Source: Caenorhabditis remanei
Lineage: Eukaryota > Nematoda > Chromadorea > Rhabditida > Rhabditidae
DNA length: 64,000 nt
Direction of reading: 5' to 3'
Assembly: GCF_010183535.1 (NCBI RefSeq)
Contig: NC_071328.1
Location: forward strand, 15,190,001 to 15,254,000
Shown piece by piece: positions 54,783 through 64,000 of the stretch. The translations under genes and the position numbers were made by a program. The notes below the pieces were generated by a model. That model saw only the letters and a program-made list of their open reading frames with translations, ran no database searches and was not told the origin of the DNA. The first letter of the stretch is position 1. Each line of letters starts with the position of its first letter.

Positions 54783-57214
54783 TCAGGCCCAATACAAATA
54801 ATCCTTCAACTGGTTAGTTTTCAACGCCGCCGGGATTACTGTACAATAGGCGAAACCACTTTCGAACGGATCCGTCGCCATGAAGATATGCCTGTCGGGG
54901 TTGTCGGTTCGGATACGGAGCAGGGTGTACTTGTGTCGGGCGCTGAAAAAAATTGGGATACTGTAATAGAACGCCACGCCCACTTACACCACACGACTCC
55001 TCCATTTTCGGTCTCTTAAGTCTATTGGAAATGGGTTGAAGTAACGGGATCCGGCAAGACAGTTGGCGATTTTGAATTGTTGACCGACGGCTATGTCGAG
55101 TTCTATTAGTTTCTGAAAAGTAATAAATATGTAGATCAAATATAAAGCTTCATTTTTGTAGTTGACAATCTTTCGATAGCTCCGCCCACTTTTAAGATAT
55201 GCTCCAGTAAAGATCACTCCAGGTACCGTTCTTTAAAGACGCTTATCTCAAAAGTGGGCGGGGTTATCAGTAAATTTTCAACTACAAAAATGTGCAAAAT
55301 TTGTTCTAGCTCTGCCCACTTGGGTCATAGATAGAATACAACAGATTACGCGTCAAAGGAGCGCCAGTTGAGATGTTTAGAGTTTTTTGTTTTTCATTGA
55401 TTTTTATATCAAAATTGCTAGATTTGACATTTTAAAAATTTTTAAAAAACGTATTAACACCTTATTAAAAGTAAATCCACACCGTAAGTATACACTGAAG
55501 GCAGATTGCAAAAAACGCGTCAAAGGCACGCCAGATTTGTTGAAAAGTTGTTTTTTTTTGTGTTTTAATTGTTTTGAACATTTTCAAGTTAAAATTGCAT
55601 AAGAACATGCAAAAACCTTTTTTAAATCACCCTTAAAAAAAAATTTTGCAAATCCCATCTGTGAAAAGTGGGCGGAGCTTTCCGAAAATAGTCAACTACA
55701 AAAATGTAGCTCTAGTTTTGATCTACAAGATGAAATTAATTGAAAACAAGAAAAAAAATCAAATATTCCAAAAATTGACCCCAAGCGAAATCGAACCCTG
55801 GTATCCATTCTCATAGTGGTGCACCTTGACCAGCAACTATTCGGCTACAGTTTTTCTATTTAAAATGTGATTTCCGTCATGGAAAATTGAGTTTTGAATA
55901 GTTTTTAACGTCAGAAACGGAATTTTTCGGTTATTTTGATATAAAAATCACATTTTTGCGCTAAAAATGACAGGTTTCCTCAATTTTTGAGGTTTTTTTT
56001 TACTTCAAAACCAACCGCTTATATCAAAAGTGGGCGGAGCTACCAAAAAATTGTCAATTACAAAAGTGAAGCCCTTGTATTGATCTACAATTTCATATAA
56101 TTTTCTTATTTCTTACCTCAAACAAAAACGAGCCTTGCATCACATTCAATGCACTGAATCGCATCATTTTGGCGGTAGTGAACTGAAATTTTTTATTTTT
56201 TGCCGCAGGCACTCCAGACGATTCTAGCGCCGCAGGCACTCCAGCCGATTTTAGTGCCGCAGACAATTCTAGTGCCGCAGGCACCCCAGCCGATTTTCGC
56301 ACCGCAGGCACCCCAGCCGATTCTAGTGCCGCAGGCACCCCAGCCAATTCTAGTGCCGCAGGCACCCCTGACGATTCAAGCGCCGCAGGCACCCCAGCCG
56401 ATTCTAGCGCCGCAGGCACCGCAGCCGGTTTTAGCGCCACAGGCACCCCAGCCTGTTTTAGCGCTGCAGGCATCCCAGCTGATTCTAGCGCCGCAGGCAC
56501 CCCAGACGATTCTAGAGCCGCCGGCACTCCAGACCATTCTAGCACCAAAAATGGAGTAAATTCGCTCTACCGGATTCAGTGAATGCAGTGGAGCGCGTAT
56601 ACTCACCGCTTCCAACTTGACTGCCTCTGTGAGACCCGCCGAAATCTCCCAAAACTGGGTGTTCAGCTCAATGCACTCAATTTGATTCCAGCAATGTCTC
56701 AGAAAAAATATATTGAATCTATTGAGACCACACGTCTGGAACTTCTGGATTCGAAGCGGTCTCTGCTGTTTTTTGATCAGTTTTTCAACTTTTGGAAATC
56801 GTTTCCCGTCTTTCCAGTCGAAAAAGTTGAAATTGAAGTTTTCGACGACAACCGCGGAAAAGATGTATGGTAGGACAAGGATACTGTAGGTTTTGGGGGC
56901 GGAGAATTCGGAAAATTTGACCAGAATCGAATCGGCGACCTTTTCGACACTAAATATCTGATTTTCCCGGTCCCGCTCGCTCCGACACGTACTTTGGAGG
57001 AAGGTTCTGAAAAAAATGTTGAAATTTAATTTTTGGATAATTTATCTACTAGCCATTTACACATTTGTAAGTGCGCTCTACTAGACTAGACGTACCTTGT
57101 CTTAAAATCCATTTTTTGAATACACAAAACTTGAATTTTGGCAGGAAGCTGGTCCCAGTATTCAAATTTCCTGGACTTCCCGAAAAGTTTCTTTATTTTG
57201 GTGAAGACGATCAT
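54783..57214 (-). CDS. Divergent F-box protein
   Basis: Five exons: 57096-57214, 56607-57006, 56117-56182, 54988-55112, 54783-54942 (289 residues, all phases consistent). The ATG lies 7 nt after ATTTGCAG. Residues 17-50 form an F-box of the W-x-x-LP type: YWDQLPAKIQVLCIQKMD, then RTFLQSTCRSERDREN. The rest has no motif I can name; layout fits nematode F-box proteins with FTH-like or other associated domains rather than FBA2. The C-terminal exon (KYTLLRIRTDNPDRHIF) resembles the last strand pair of F-box associated domains. Intron 2 carries a 27-bp minisatellite; intron 3 a SINE-1 (55778-55850). Confidence 0.75.
55670..56050 (-). repeat. SINE-1 copy h in F-box gene intron
   Basis: Reverse-strand tRNA-like head at 55778-55850 with the shared body and AAAAGTGGGCGGAGC motifs on both sides (55665 and 56025). 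Confidence 0.7.
56205..56550. repeat. 27-bp GC-rich minisatellite, array 3 (F-box gene intron 2)
   Basis: About twelve units, reverse orientation on the plus strand (GATTCTAGCGCCGCAGGCAC); some shortened or altered units. Confidence 0.95.
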
Positions 57215-58389
57215 GATCTACCTGCAAATACTTGTATAATTGTGTAGATCAAATCTGAAGTTTCAGTTTTGTACTAAGTAGATCCGCCCACTTTTGAGAT
57301 ACGCTCTAAATGGAAACTGGCGTGCCTTTGACGCGGTTTTAGGTATTTTTTGAAAGCGATTATCTCAAAAGTGGGCGGAGCTGATCTACATGCAATTTTT
57401 ATATATTTTTGTAGTTGTCAACTTTTCACTAGCTCCGCCCACTTTTGAAATATCCGTCTTCAAAGAGGAATCTGGCGTGCCTTCGACGCGTTTTTTCGAA
57501 TCTATCTTTAATGTATATTTACAGTGTAGAATTTTTGATTTTCTGCAATGTTTTTGACCAGCAGATCCAAAAATAGTCAAGTGTCAAAAAAAAATTTTTA
57601 ACAAAAAAAAATTGTAACCGTGGAACCGAACCCTGGTACTCCGAACATGAATTGTTCAAATATCACACTGAGCCACTGGGTCATTTTTTCAAAAAATTCA
57701 TTTTCTAACAATTTTAAGCTTAAACCCAAAAAAAAAACGATTTTTGGGCACCATATTAAATGCTACCATCTTTAAAGGCGCATATCGAAAAAGTGGGCGG
57801 AGCTAGCGGGAAATTGTCAACTACAAAAATGTAGCCCAATTTTCGATCTAAAAGAAAATATAAATTTTGGAAAATTCGGATTTTATATGAAACCAGGAAA
57901 CCAGGAAACACTTTCAAACTGTGCCGTTATGCCAAAGTGAAATGCCTTATAAACCAAAAGTGGGCGGAGCTATCGAAAAGTTGTCAACTACAAAAATGAA
58001 GATATATGTTTGATCTAGAGGTAGGCCAAAAAAGGTTCGGAAAATTGACCGAAACCGAAACGGAGAAAATGAAAAATAACCAATTTTCTCTCTCATTTCT
58101 CTTATCTGATTTCACCCGAAGGGAGAGAGATAACGGGTTATGAGGAGACGCAGACACACACAAGGTTGTTTGTCTAAAAATTGGAGACACTTCTCTTATC
58201 TTTTCTCTCTGAACGGCAAATAAAGTTGTTTACGATTAAAATTGCAAAAAAAATGAGGTCAATGTCAAAAATGGGTACATGAAACGACAAAAAGTGAAGT
58301 GAGACAAAGAAAAATGGGCGAAAAATACTAAAAAATTGAAAACATTGAATGTAAAGCGTTTAGAAAGTTACAAAATATGAACAAGAGTA
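57215..58389. other. Intergenic, repeat-rich, no gene seen
   Basis: Holds several AGCTCCGCCCACTTTTGAG motifs in both orientations (57275, 57377, 57436, 57793, 57960), a SINE-2-like unit at 57610-57690 (minus) and two GGCGTGCCTTTGACGCG motifs. Confidence 0.65.
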
Positions 58390-58514
58390 CCGTAAGATAT
58401 ACAATTCGGCCTTTTTGCGATGAAAATGATTAGAGGGTGTTACGGCATTCCTGATTGACCCACTAAATAACATTTTGTATGGACTTTACAGAACAAAGAT
58501 AGAGCTCCATTTCT

Positions 58515-58663
58515 GTAGTTGACAACTTTTTTGTACGGACACTCCCTAGCAAGTTACAAAATAATTTCTCCCACAAATCGACTAATTTCAGAGCGAAATA
58601 AGGTGTGTCTTAAAATGTTCATAACTTTCTAGGGAGTGTCCGTACAAAAAAGTTGTCAACTAC
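58515..58663. repeat. Nested foldback inside the 58390-59063 element
   Basis: The arm GTACGGACACTCCCTAG is matched by CTAGGGAGTGTCCGTAC, extended outward by GTTGACAACTTTTTT/AAAAAAGTTGTCAAC. Confidence 0.85.
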
Positions 58664-58705
58664 AGAAATGAGGCGTTTACCTTTGTTCTACATGGTTTAT
58701 ACATA

Positions 58706-58978
58706 CCGTAAATACTGTATTATAACGGCACCTGTAATAGAACGACACTTGTATTATAACGGCACCCCATCTATACTCAGAACTCAATAATATGATTATA
58801 CCAGTGTTTTTTTACTGGTTCTGATAAGAAGCAGCATGATTAGTAACTTCTGGGTCAGCAAATAAAGCGTCCAAAAAGTTTTTTCGTTCAATTATTAATG
58901 AGTTTCTGAAACCACAAAATTTCTCTGGGAGGCTGTTGAAAAATATAACGGCATGCCGTTATAATACAGTATTTACGG
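58706..58978. mobile_element. Second nested TA-flanked MITE
   Basis: Ends CCGTAAATACTGTATTATAA and its exact reverse complement, extended through CGGCA/TGCCG, and flanked by TA (58704-58705, 58979-58980). Confidence 0.9.
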
Positions 58979-59078
58979 TAATTAACTTTGTGGGTCAATT
59001 AGGAATACAGTAACACCCTCTGGTCATTTTCATCTGGAAAGTATCAAATTGCATATCTTACGGTACTGTACTGTACAT

Positions 59079-59469
59079 CAGAGTTGCATGGAATTCCGAC
59101 TTCCGACTTCCGGTTAAGGAATTTTACTTCCGACTTCCGTCATTCCATAACTGTGGAATTTTCGAAAAGTGCATTTCGCAGAAATGCATGGAAAAATGGT
59201 CTAAAAGGACAGAAAATAGGCTTTTCTTCAGCCAAATACTAATTTTCCACTGATTTTCGGCAATTTTATGATTTTTCTCTTGGAGCTTTTGAAATTTTGA
59301 GAAAAAATCTAATTCCGACTTCCGACTTCCGAATTCCGACTTTCGATCTCCAACTTCCGGGCATTTTTCCATTCCGATTTCCGACTTCCGACTTCCGGAT
59401 AAGGAAAATCACTTCCAACTTCCGACTTCCGACTTCCGGACACGAAATTTTCACTTCCATGCAACTCTG
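59079..59469. mobile_element. CTTCCGAC-array MITE, complete copy
   Basis: Perfect 15-bp terminal repeats CAGAGTTGCATGGAA / TTCCATGCAACTCTG, flanked by CTGTACAT on both sides (59071-59078, 59470-59477), an exact 8-bp target duplication. The interior has arrays of ACTTCCG and a conserved AGGCTTTTCTTCAGCCAAA core. hAT-like, non-autonomous. Relatives at 3903-4367, 4777-5033 and 31840-31980. Confidence 0.92.
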
Positions 59470-60009
59470 CTGTACATATCGCAGAAATACATGGAAAAAT
59501 GGTCTTGAAGGTCAGAAAATAGGCTTTTCTTTAGCAAAAAAACTAGTTTTTCAATAATTTCCTCAAAGTTTATGAATCTTTTCGATAAAATCTACTTCCA
59601 AATTCCGGAAATGAAAATTTCACTTCCATGTAGCTCTCAACCTTCTAATAAAAACATTGTTCACAATATTTTCTTATAGGTTTCGAACTTTTCTGGTGAC
59701 GTCGTTCCAAAACCACGAATTTCCTCTTCTGAAGGCCACCACAACCAATTTTTTGTCATTGACCTCAATTTTTATTTTACGCAACATCTTTGGTAACTTG
59801 TAAACAACTTATTTGCCGTTCCGTGAAAAGAAGATAAGGGAAGTCACAAACTACAAAGAACGAACTGAGAGAAATATGTAGGAAGGAATACTTCATAGAT
59901 TGGCAAACGGCAGAAACATTAGAAAATAATATTTAATTACTGGGGGAATCAACAAATGCAACAAAAAAAAAGAACTATTTGGACAAGATATGTATCAAAA
60001 ACGAAAAAT

Positions 60010-60073
60010 TGTACTCACTGTGCAATAGCTGGAGTAGATTTTACTGGAACGGTTGCTGGGGGGCGGAGAGTCT
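60010..60073 (-). pseudogene. Exon fragment related to exon 4 of the C2CH gene
   Basis: Between TTTTTTTTCAG and GTGAGT on the minus strand the frame reads LRPPATVPVKSTPAIA, closely matching exon 4 (PRPPAIVPAKPTPAIA) at 53957-54009, with conserved splice sites. 60180-60440 upstream also matches the gene's intron repeat (GAGTGGTGGCCGAA). No C2CH module was found with confidence nearby, so I treat it as a gene fragment. Confidence 0.6.
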
Positions 60074-61190
60074 GAAAAAAAAGTTCGTTAGTCACTGTCA
60101 GTTACAGTGACCAAACCGCAAATCACAGATTTTTTAATTAGGGCACCGTTGAAGAAAATGAGGAGTGAGATGGGGGGACTAGATGGATTTCTAGGCCATC
60201 GGGTGAAGAGCTGTTAGTTCTAACACTTTTTAGCGAAAAAACTGGCAAAAACGGGTATTTTTGCGACATTTTTGAGTGGTGGCCGAACTTTTGCATGTTT
60301 GGAGTTTTAGGCCACCGAGATAAGTAGAATTAGTGCAAAAAAAAAATTTGCTGAGGTTTTGAGCCATTTTTACCTCCTCAAAAATGATGAAAAATCGTTA
60401 CTTTTGTGTGGTGACCGAAGTTTTGCATTTTTGGATTTCTAGGCCGCCGGCCTATTTGCTTATGTTCTACGAGAAATCTGAAATAAAAGCGCTAGAATTA
60501 AGAAGTATTTGTTGGAATAATGTTTTTAATTATGGGAAAAAGGTAGCCCTGATCTGGCGCCGTTAAAAATCACATGGACTTTCTTGGAGGGAGTTTCGAG
60601 CAGAGACGCAGACCTCACTCAGTGCGGTGGGGCGAGGAATAATCCCGAATGGCAGAAAATGTTGACTCCGGGTAAACTGACGTCGTAGAGTCTGAAAAAA
60701 CGAGTTAGAGAGATGGAGGTTTACTTCTTTTACAGATTAGGATCGTATCCATTACAGGTTCATGAATTGATAGTTTATTATCAACACTTTTTTGGTTCTT
60801 CAACACCATAAAAATTGATAACATCTCTAGGTTGACAAGGCGTGAACGCGGAAGAGGAGTCAACAATGTGAAATTTGTTATCAGCACTTCCGCAGTTGAC
60901 TAATTTTCTAGAAAGGAGCGCCTATCTCTTACCTGATAACACTAGGGGGTCCAAACAACTTGTTACTAAGTCTATTGGAATGTTAGTACAACTAGGTCTG
61001 TACATCCTTCCTGGAGGCTTACTCATCTACTAAAACATGAAAATTCCATGAAATAATTTCCCTGTTCATAAACTTACAGCGCCATTAACTTTTTATGTAT
61101 TAGCTGATAACACTTGTGTACATCTTCCCTTCTTTCGCGTAAAACGATGCACACACCGTTTCGCAGCACTCAACTGGCCGGTGAGCAGGA
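60074..61190. other. Intergenic, no complete gene seen
   Basis: 60180-60450 is a copy of the repeat in the C2CH gene introns. 60590-60690 has possible minus-strand exon sequence ending in a TTTTTTCAG acceptor at ~60695, reading SLPGVNIFCHSGLFLAPP or an alternative frame; I cannot assign it. Confidence 0.4.
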
Positions 61191-63416
61191 ATGAAGTTGG
61201 CTATTCGTGTTTTTGTAGTGGTTTTGTTGTTTTATGGTGAGTTGCATTTGTATGAGTCGAAAATTGCAAACGTGACCAACTTTGTGAATGTTTGTTGTTG
61301 TTAAACGGATTAACTGAGAAAATTGCTAAAAAACTAATTACCATGTATATTACCATGTCTGTTCTCATTTTTCTTATTGTAACGTATGCATTCCAGTGAG
61401 TTCATTCCCAAATTAAAATATTATTTAATTCAGTCAAGAACTTGGTGAGAGCGAGCGACATTTGCGCCATGGCCTAGAAATTTGACTTCAGCCGTGTTAA
61501 TTTCATAAGTAGCGCTGAATTTGTCGACTCTCGATATTTTAGAAGTTTTGACAAAAATTGGCAAAAATCAGATAAAAAGAGTGAAGTTTTAACACGAAAA
61601 ACCGGATCTCCTCAAGATAACGATCTTGCATGTATTACAATTGATCTAAATTGTGACTTTTCGAATTCCCCCTTTAAAAATGAACTGGCACTCTTTAAAT
61701 AACCTATGAGCAGACTTTGGTAGGCTATTTGTTGGGATATCAGACCCATAGTCTTGATTTTTTGTGTTTTTAGCCTTTCAAACTGGTTGGAGAGTAAAAA
61801 AAAGTGAAAAATTGAGTTCTGACTCGAAAAACACAGCCTGTGAGGTTGAGAAATTAGTTAAAAGCCGAGAAACGAAATTCATGAAGTAAAATAGAAATTC
61901 AATGGCTGAACTCTGACCAAAACAAAAAAGGGCAGGAATTGGCATTTTAACCTTGAAAGTGTATAATTTGCATTAAAAATGCTTGGAAAATTAACTTCAA
62001 AACTCATATTTTCAATTTCCAGGCACTTCCGCCGATCTTTCCTACACCGACCGTGAATGTGGCACCGATTTGACGAACCTCTGGCTAGATGTCGTTGCAG
62101 TTGTGGATAACTCGTTCGGAATGACTAATGAAGGGTTGGATACTGTATGTTACAGCACACTATTCAAAGAAAAACAACTTTAACTTAAACATTCCAGGTC
62201 GCTGCCCACATTGCTAGCGTATTCAGTGGTGGCACACGGATCGGCACTCAGTCTTCGGAACCACGGACTACGCGAGTTGGATTAGTGACTTATAATGTGA
62301 ATGCTCAGCAGAATGCGGATTTGAACAAGTTTCAGTCTCTGGACGATCTTTATAACAATGTATTCGCTGACTTGAAAACAGTTAGCACCTCGGCTCAATC
62401 ATTCCTCTCAACTGGTCTCGCTGCCGCGGAGAGTCTCTTCGATTACGAAAATTTCGGCACCTCTCGCAGTCATTATAAGAAAGTTGTCATAGTCTACGCA
62501 TCGACTTACGTGGGAGAGGGGGAGATGGATCCGTTGCCAGTGGCTATCCGACTAAAGACATCTGGAGTCAATATCATCACGATGGCTTACGTTCAGAACG
62601 GTGATGGATTTATGTTGAAGCAGTTGGCAGAAATCGCGAGTCCACGGTTTAATTTTAGTAGCACTGATAATAATGGGAACACAGTTGGACAGGTGCAATC
62701 AGCTATGGCGGAAAGTGAGTGATATTATTGTGAAAAGTGGGTGAAGTCCAACACATTCATGGGAGTTTCATAGGCGCGTATCTCAAAAGTGGGCGGAGCA
62801 ATCAAAAAGTTGTCAACTAATAAAATGAAGCCCTTAGTTAGATCTAGACAATGAATCTAGAATAGAAACTGTGACGGAATCTCAATATTTCTTTTTTCCA
62901 GCCAACTGTTTCTGCCCGTCCGATTGGATACAATACCGTCAAAACTACACCGACTACAACTCCTACCGCTACGGTGTCTGTCTCCAAGCAGTTAGCTTAG
63001 CCGCCAACTGGCGTGCTGCCAAGATGGCATGTGCCAACAGATGGACCAACTCGTACCTGGTCAACGAGTACAACCAACAGAAACATGATTACGTGCTGAA
63101 CGTAGTGCAGAACTCCTCAGGATTCTTCCAACCGTATTCTTATCATAACGGGTTGAATTTGGTGGGCGGAGTCTGGAAATGGGATCAACCGTCTGGATGG
63201 CCACAACCTGCTCTTAAGAATTGGTATAACTGGGATCCGGGGTACCCGATCACCTCATCCTCCCTGACTGCTGTGCTAAATCAACAGAATAATGAGGAAG
63301 TGGCCACTGGATGGCAGAATATTGACTTTTATAAGACTGCAGTTAATTATGTTTGTGAGACGTCTTCTTGTGACACTGATAATTATTGTAGTTCTGCGGG
63401 AAGGAATGGTGAATAA
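61191..63416 (+). CDS. Secreted vWA plus C-type lectin-like protein (CLEC)
   Basis: Exons 61191-61236, 62023-62144, 62198-62714, 62902-63416 (399 residues). Residues 1-16 are a signal peptide (MKLAIRVFVVVLLFYG). A vWA-like domain follows: CGTDLTNLWLDVVAVVDN, with DNSFG at the metal site (canonical DxSxS, last Ser replaced), and HYKKVVIVYASTYVGEG. The C-type lectin domain runs from ~230: CPSDWIQYRQNYTDY, NWRAAKMACANRW, then Trp-rich VGGVWKWDQPSGWP, GWQNIDFYKTAVNYVCE. WIGL and the EPN/QPD calcium motifs are not seen, so sugar binding is uncertain. Members of this family are secreted and often intestinal or immune-induced in C. elegans. AATAAA overlaps the stop region. Confidence 0.92.
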
Positions 63417-63810
63417 ATAAAGATTTTGTATGTTTTTCGAACTTTGGATTTTCAGAAAGCTTATTTTACTTTGAAACTTTGAGTTATTAACTCAAAATTG
63501 ATTCCAGGGACTTAGATTCATATTGCATTCATTAAAATAATAGGCCCCGTAACGATCATTGAGTTTTAATGACGGAAATACCTTGTCTAGCATTTTCTAT
63601 GAGACCGGCTCCCAATCGATACTAACTGATAAGACAGTCTGTATACAGTAAAAACTGTTTTATAGGCGCAGGTACCTCTATTTTTCCAACCGCTTTCGAA
63701 AGTCGGAATTTAGAATCTGACCAGAAAGGAACACGCCTCACCCATTGTTCTTCTTGTTCACCTCTTATTTCATCTGAAAAACCTCCCGAAGACTTTTGAA
63801 GATTGCCAAG

Positions 63811-64000
63811 ATGAAGTTTCTCAGTGTTCTACTTTCTATTTTAGGAATATACGGTAAGACTCTGAGCTTTGAACGAAGTTCTGAAAGTAATTTTCAGCAT
63901 GTTCCGCCGACTACTCAGCTCTGTCCTATGTGGACCGCCCATGTGGTACCGATCTCTCGAATCTTTGGTTAGATGTCGTTGCAGTTGTGGATAACTCTCA
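63811..64000 (+). CDS. Second CLEC gene, 5' part (cut by window end)
   Basis: Exon 1 63811-63853 encodes a signal peptide (MKFLSVLLSILGIY); a 44-nt intron; exon 2 from 63898 reads CSADYSALSYVDRPCGTDLS then NLWLDVVAVVDNS, nearly the same as the upstream gene. Tandem duplicate, 394 bp downstream in the same orientation. Confidence 0.88.

Larger units (their letters stand above)
58390..59063. mobile_element. TA-flanked MITE carrying two nested elements
   Basis: Ends CCGTAAGATATACAATT... and ...AATTGCATATCTTACGG, flanked by TA on both sides; inverted similarity runs ~80 bp (GATGAAAATGA, GAGGGTGTTAC, ATTGACCCAC). Mariner-like by TA duplication. No transposase. Confidence 0.88.

Noticed and set aside
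56200..56559. Long ORFs of repeating PQAPQPILA / GVPAALES / AAGTPADSS
   Set aside because: All are frames of the 27-bp minisatellite, open because the unit is a multiple of three; the array lies in an intron of a well-supported gene model. The same applies at 46158-46378 and 51815-52005.
1..64000. CRISPR array, bacterial operon or prophage
   Set aside because: Spliced genes, nematode families and spliced-leader acceptors rule out a prokaryotic origin; the regular repeats are minisatellites without spacers.

Overview
This window is nuclear DNA of a Caenorhabditis-type nematode; the species cannot be settled from the sequence alone. Genes have short exons, many introns of about 45-60 nt ending in TTTCAG-type acceptors, and acceptors lying directly before the first ATG, as expected for spliced-leader trans-splicing. 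Recognisable families are nematode-typical: F-box/FBA2 proteins, DUF316 trypsin-like proteins, THAP-like C2CH proteins of the LIN-15A/LIN-56 kind and vWA plus C-type lectin (CLEC) proteins. All exon models were assembled by eye from open frames, GT/AG sites and paralogue comparison; coding lengths of the complete models are multiples of three.

Layout. 1-7.5 kb: two diverged direct copies of a ~2.2 kb cassette, each with a small one-pass membrane protein gene, flanking an FBA2 F-box gene (2683-3734). 8.1-11.1 kb: a class-3 lipase gene on the minus strand and two unrecognised exons upstream of it. 13.1-17.0 kb: a five-exon DUF316 trypsin-like gene whose catalytic residues look lost. 17.0-20.5 kb: rearranged, inverted copies of the cassette, one intact and one broken. 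20.6-25.5 kb: two unrelated small membrane protein loci and repeat-rich DNA. 26.1-42.4 kb: a tandem array of nine closely related three-exon FBA2 F-box genes (two plus, seven minus), most with the same upstream block; one is a pseudogene. 43.7-47.6 kb: two more divergent FBA2 F-box genes. 49.0-54.5 kb: a five-exon protein with three C2CH modules. 54.8-57.2 kb: a divergent F-box gene on the minus strand. 57-61 kb: nested MITEs and a fragment of a C2CH-like gene. 61.2-64.0 kb: two tandem CLEC genes, the second cut by the window end.

The noncoding part is full of small mobile elements: two tRNA-derived SINE-like families with Pol III A/B boxes, a GC-rich palindromic MITE and a CTTCCGAC-array MITE (both with 8-bp target duplications, hAT-like), mariner-like TA-flanked MITEs nested in one another, a 27-bp GC-rich minisatellite at three separate introns, and very abundant short motifs around AGCTCCGCCCACTTTTGAG and GTTACACTGACC.

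Biologically the window combines fast-evolving adaptor genes (F-box proteins that present targets to SCF ubiquitin ligases) with secreted or surface genes (lipase, trypsin-like, CLEC) often linked to gut and immune function in worms. The strongest candidates for new biology are the shared promoter block of the F-box array, a large intronic inverted repeat around one exon of the C2CH gene, the mobile 27-bp minisatellite and the duplicated small membrane-protein cassettes.
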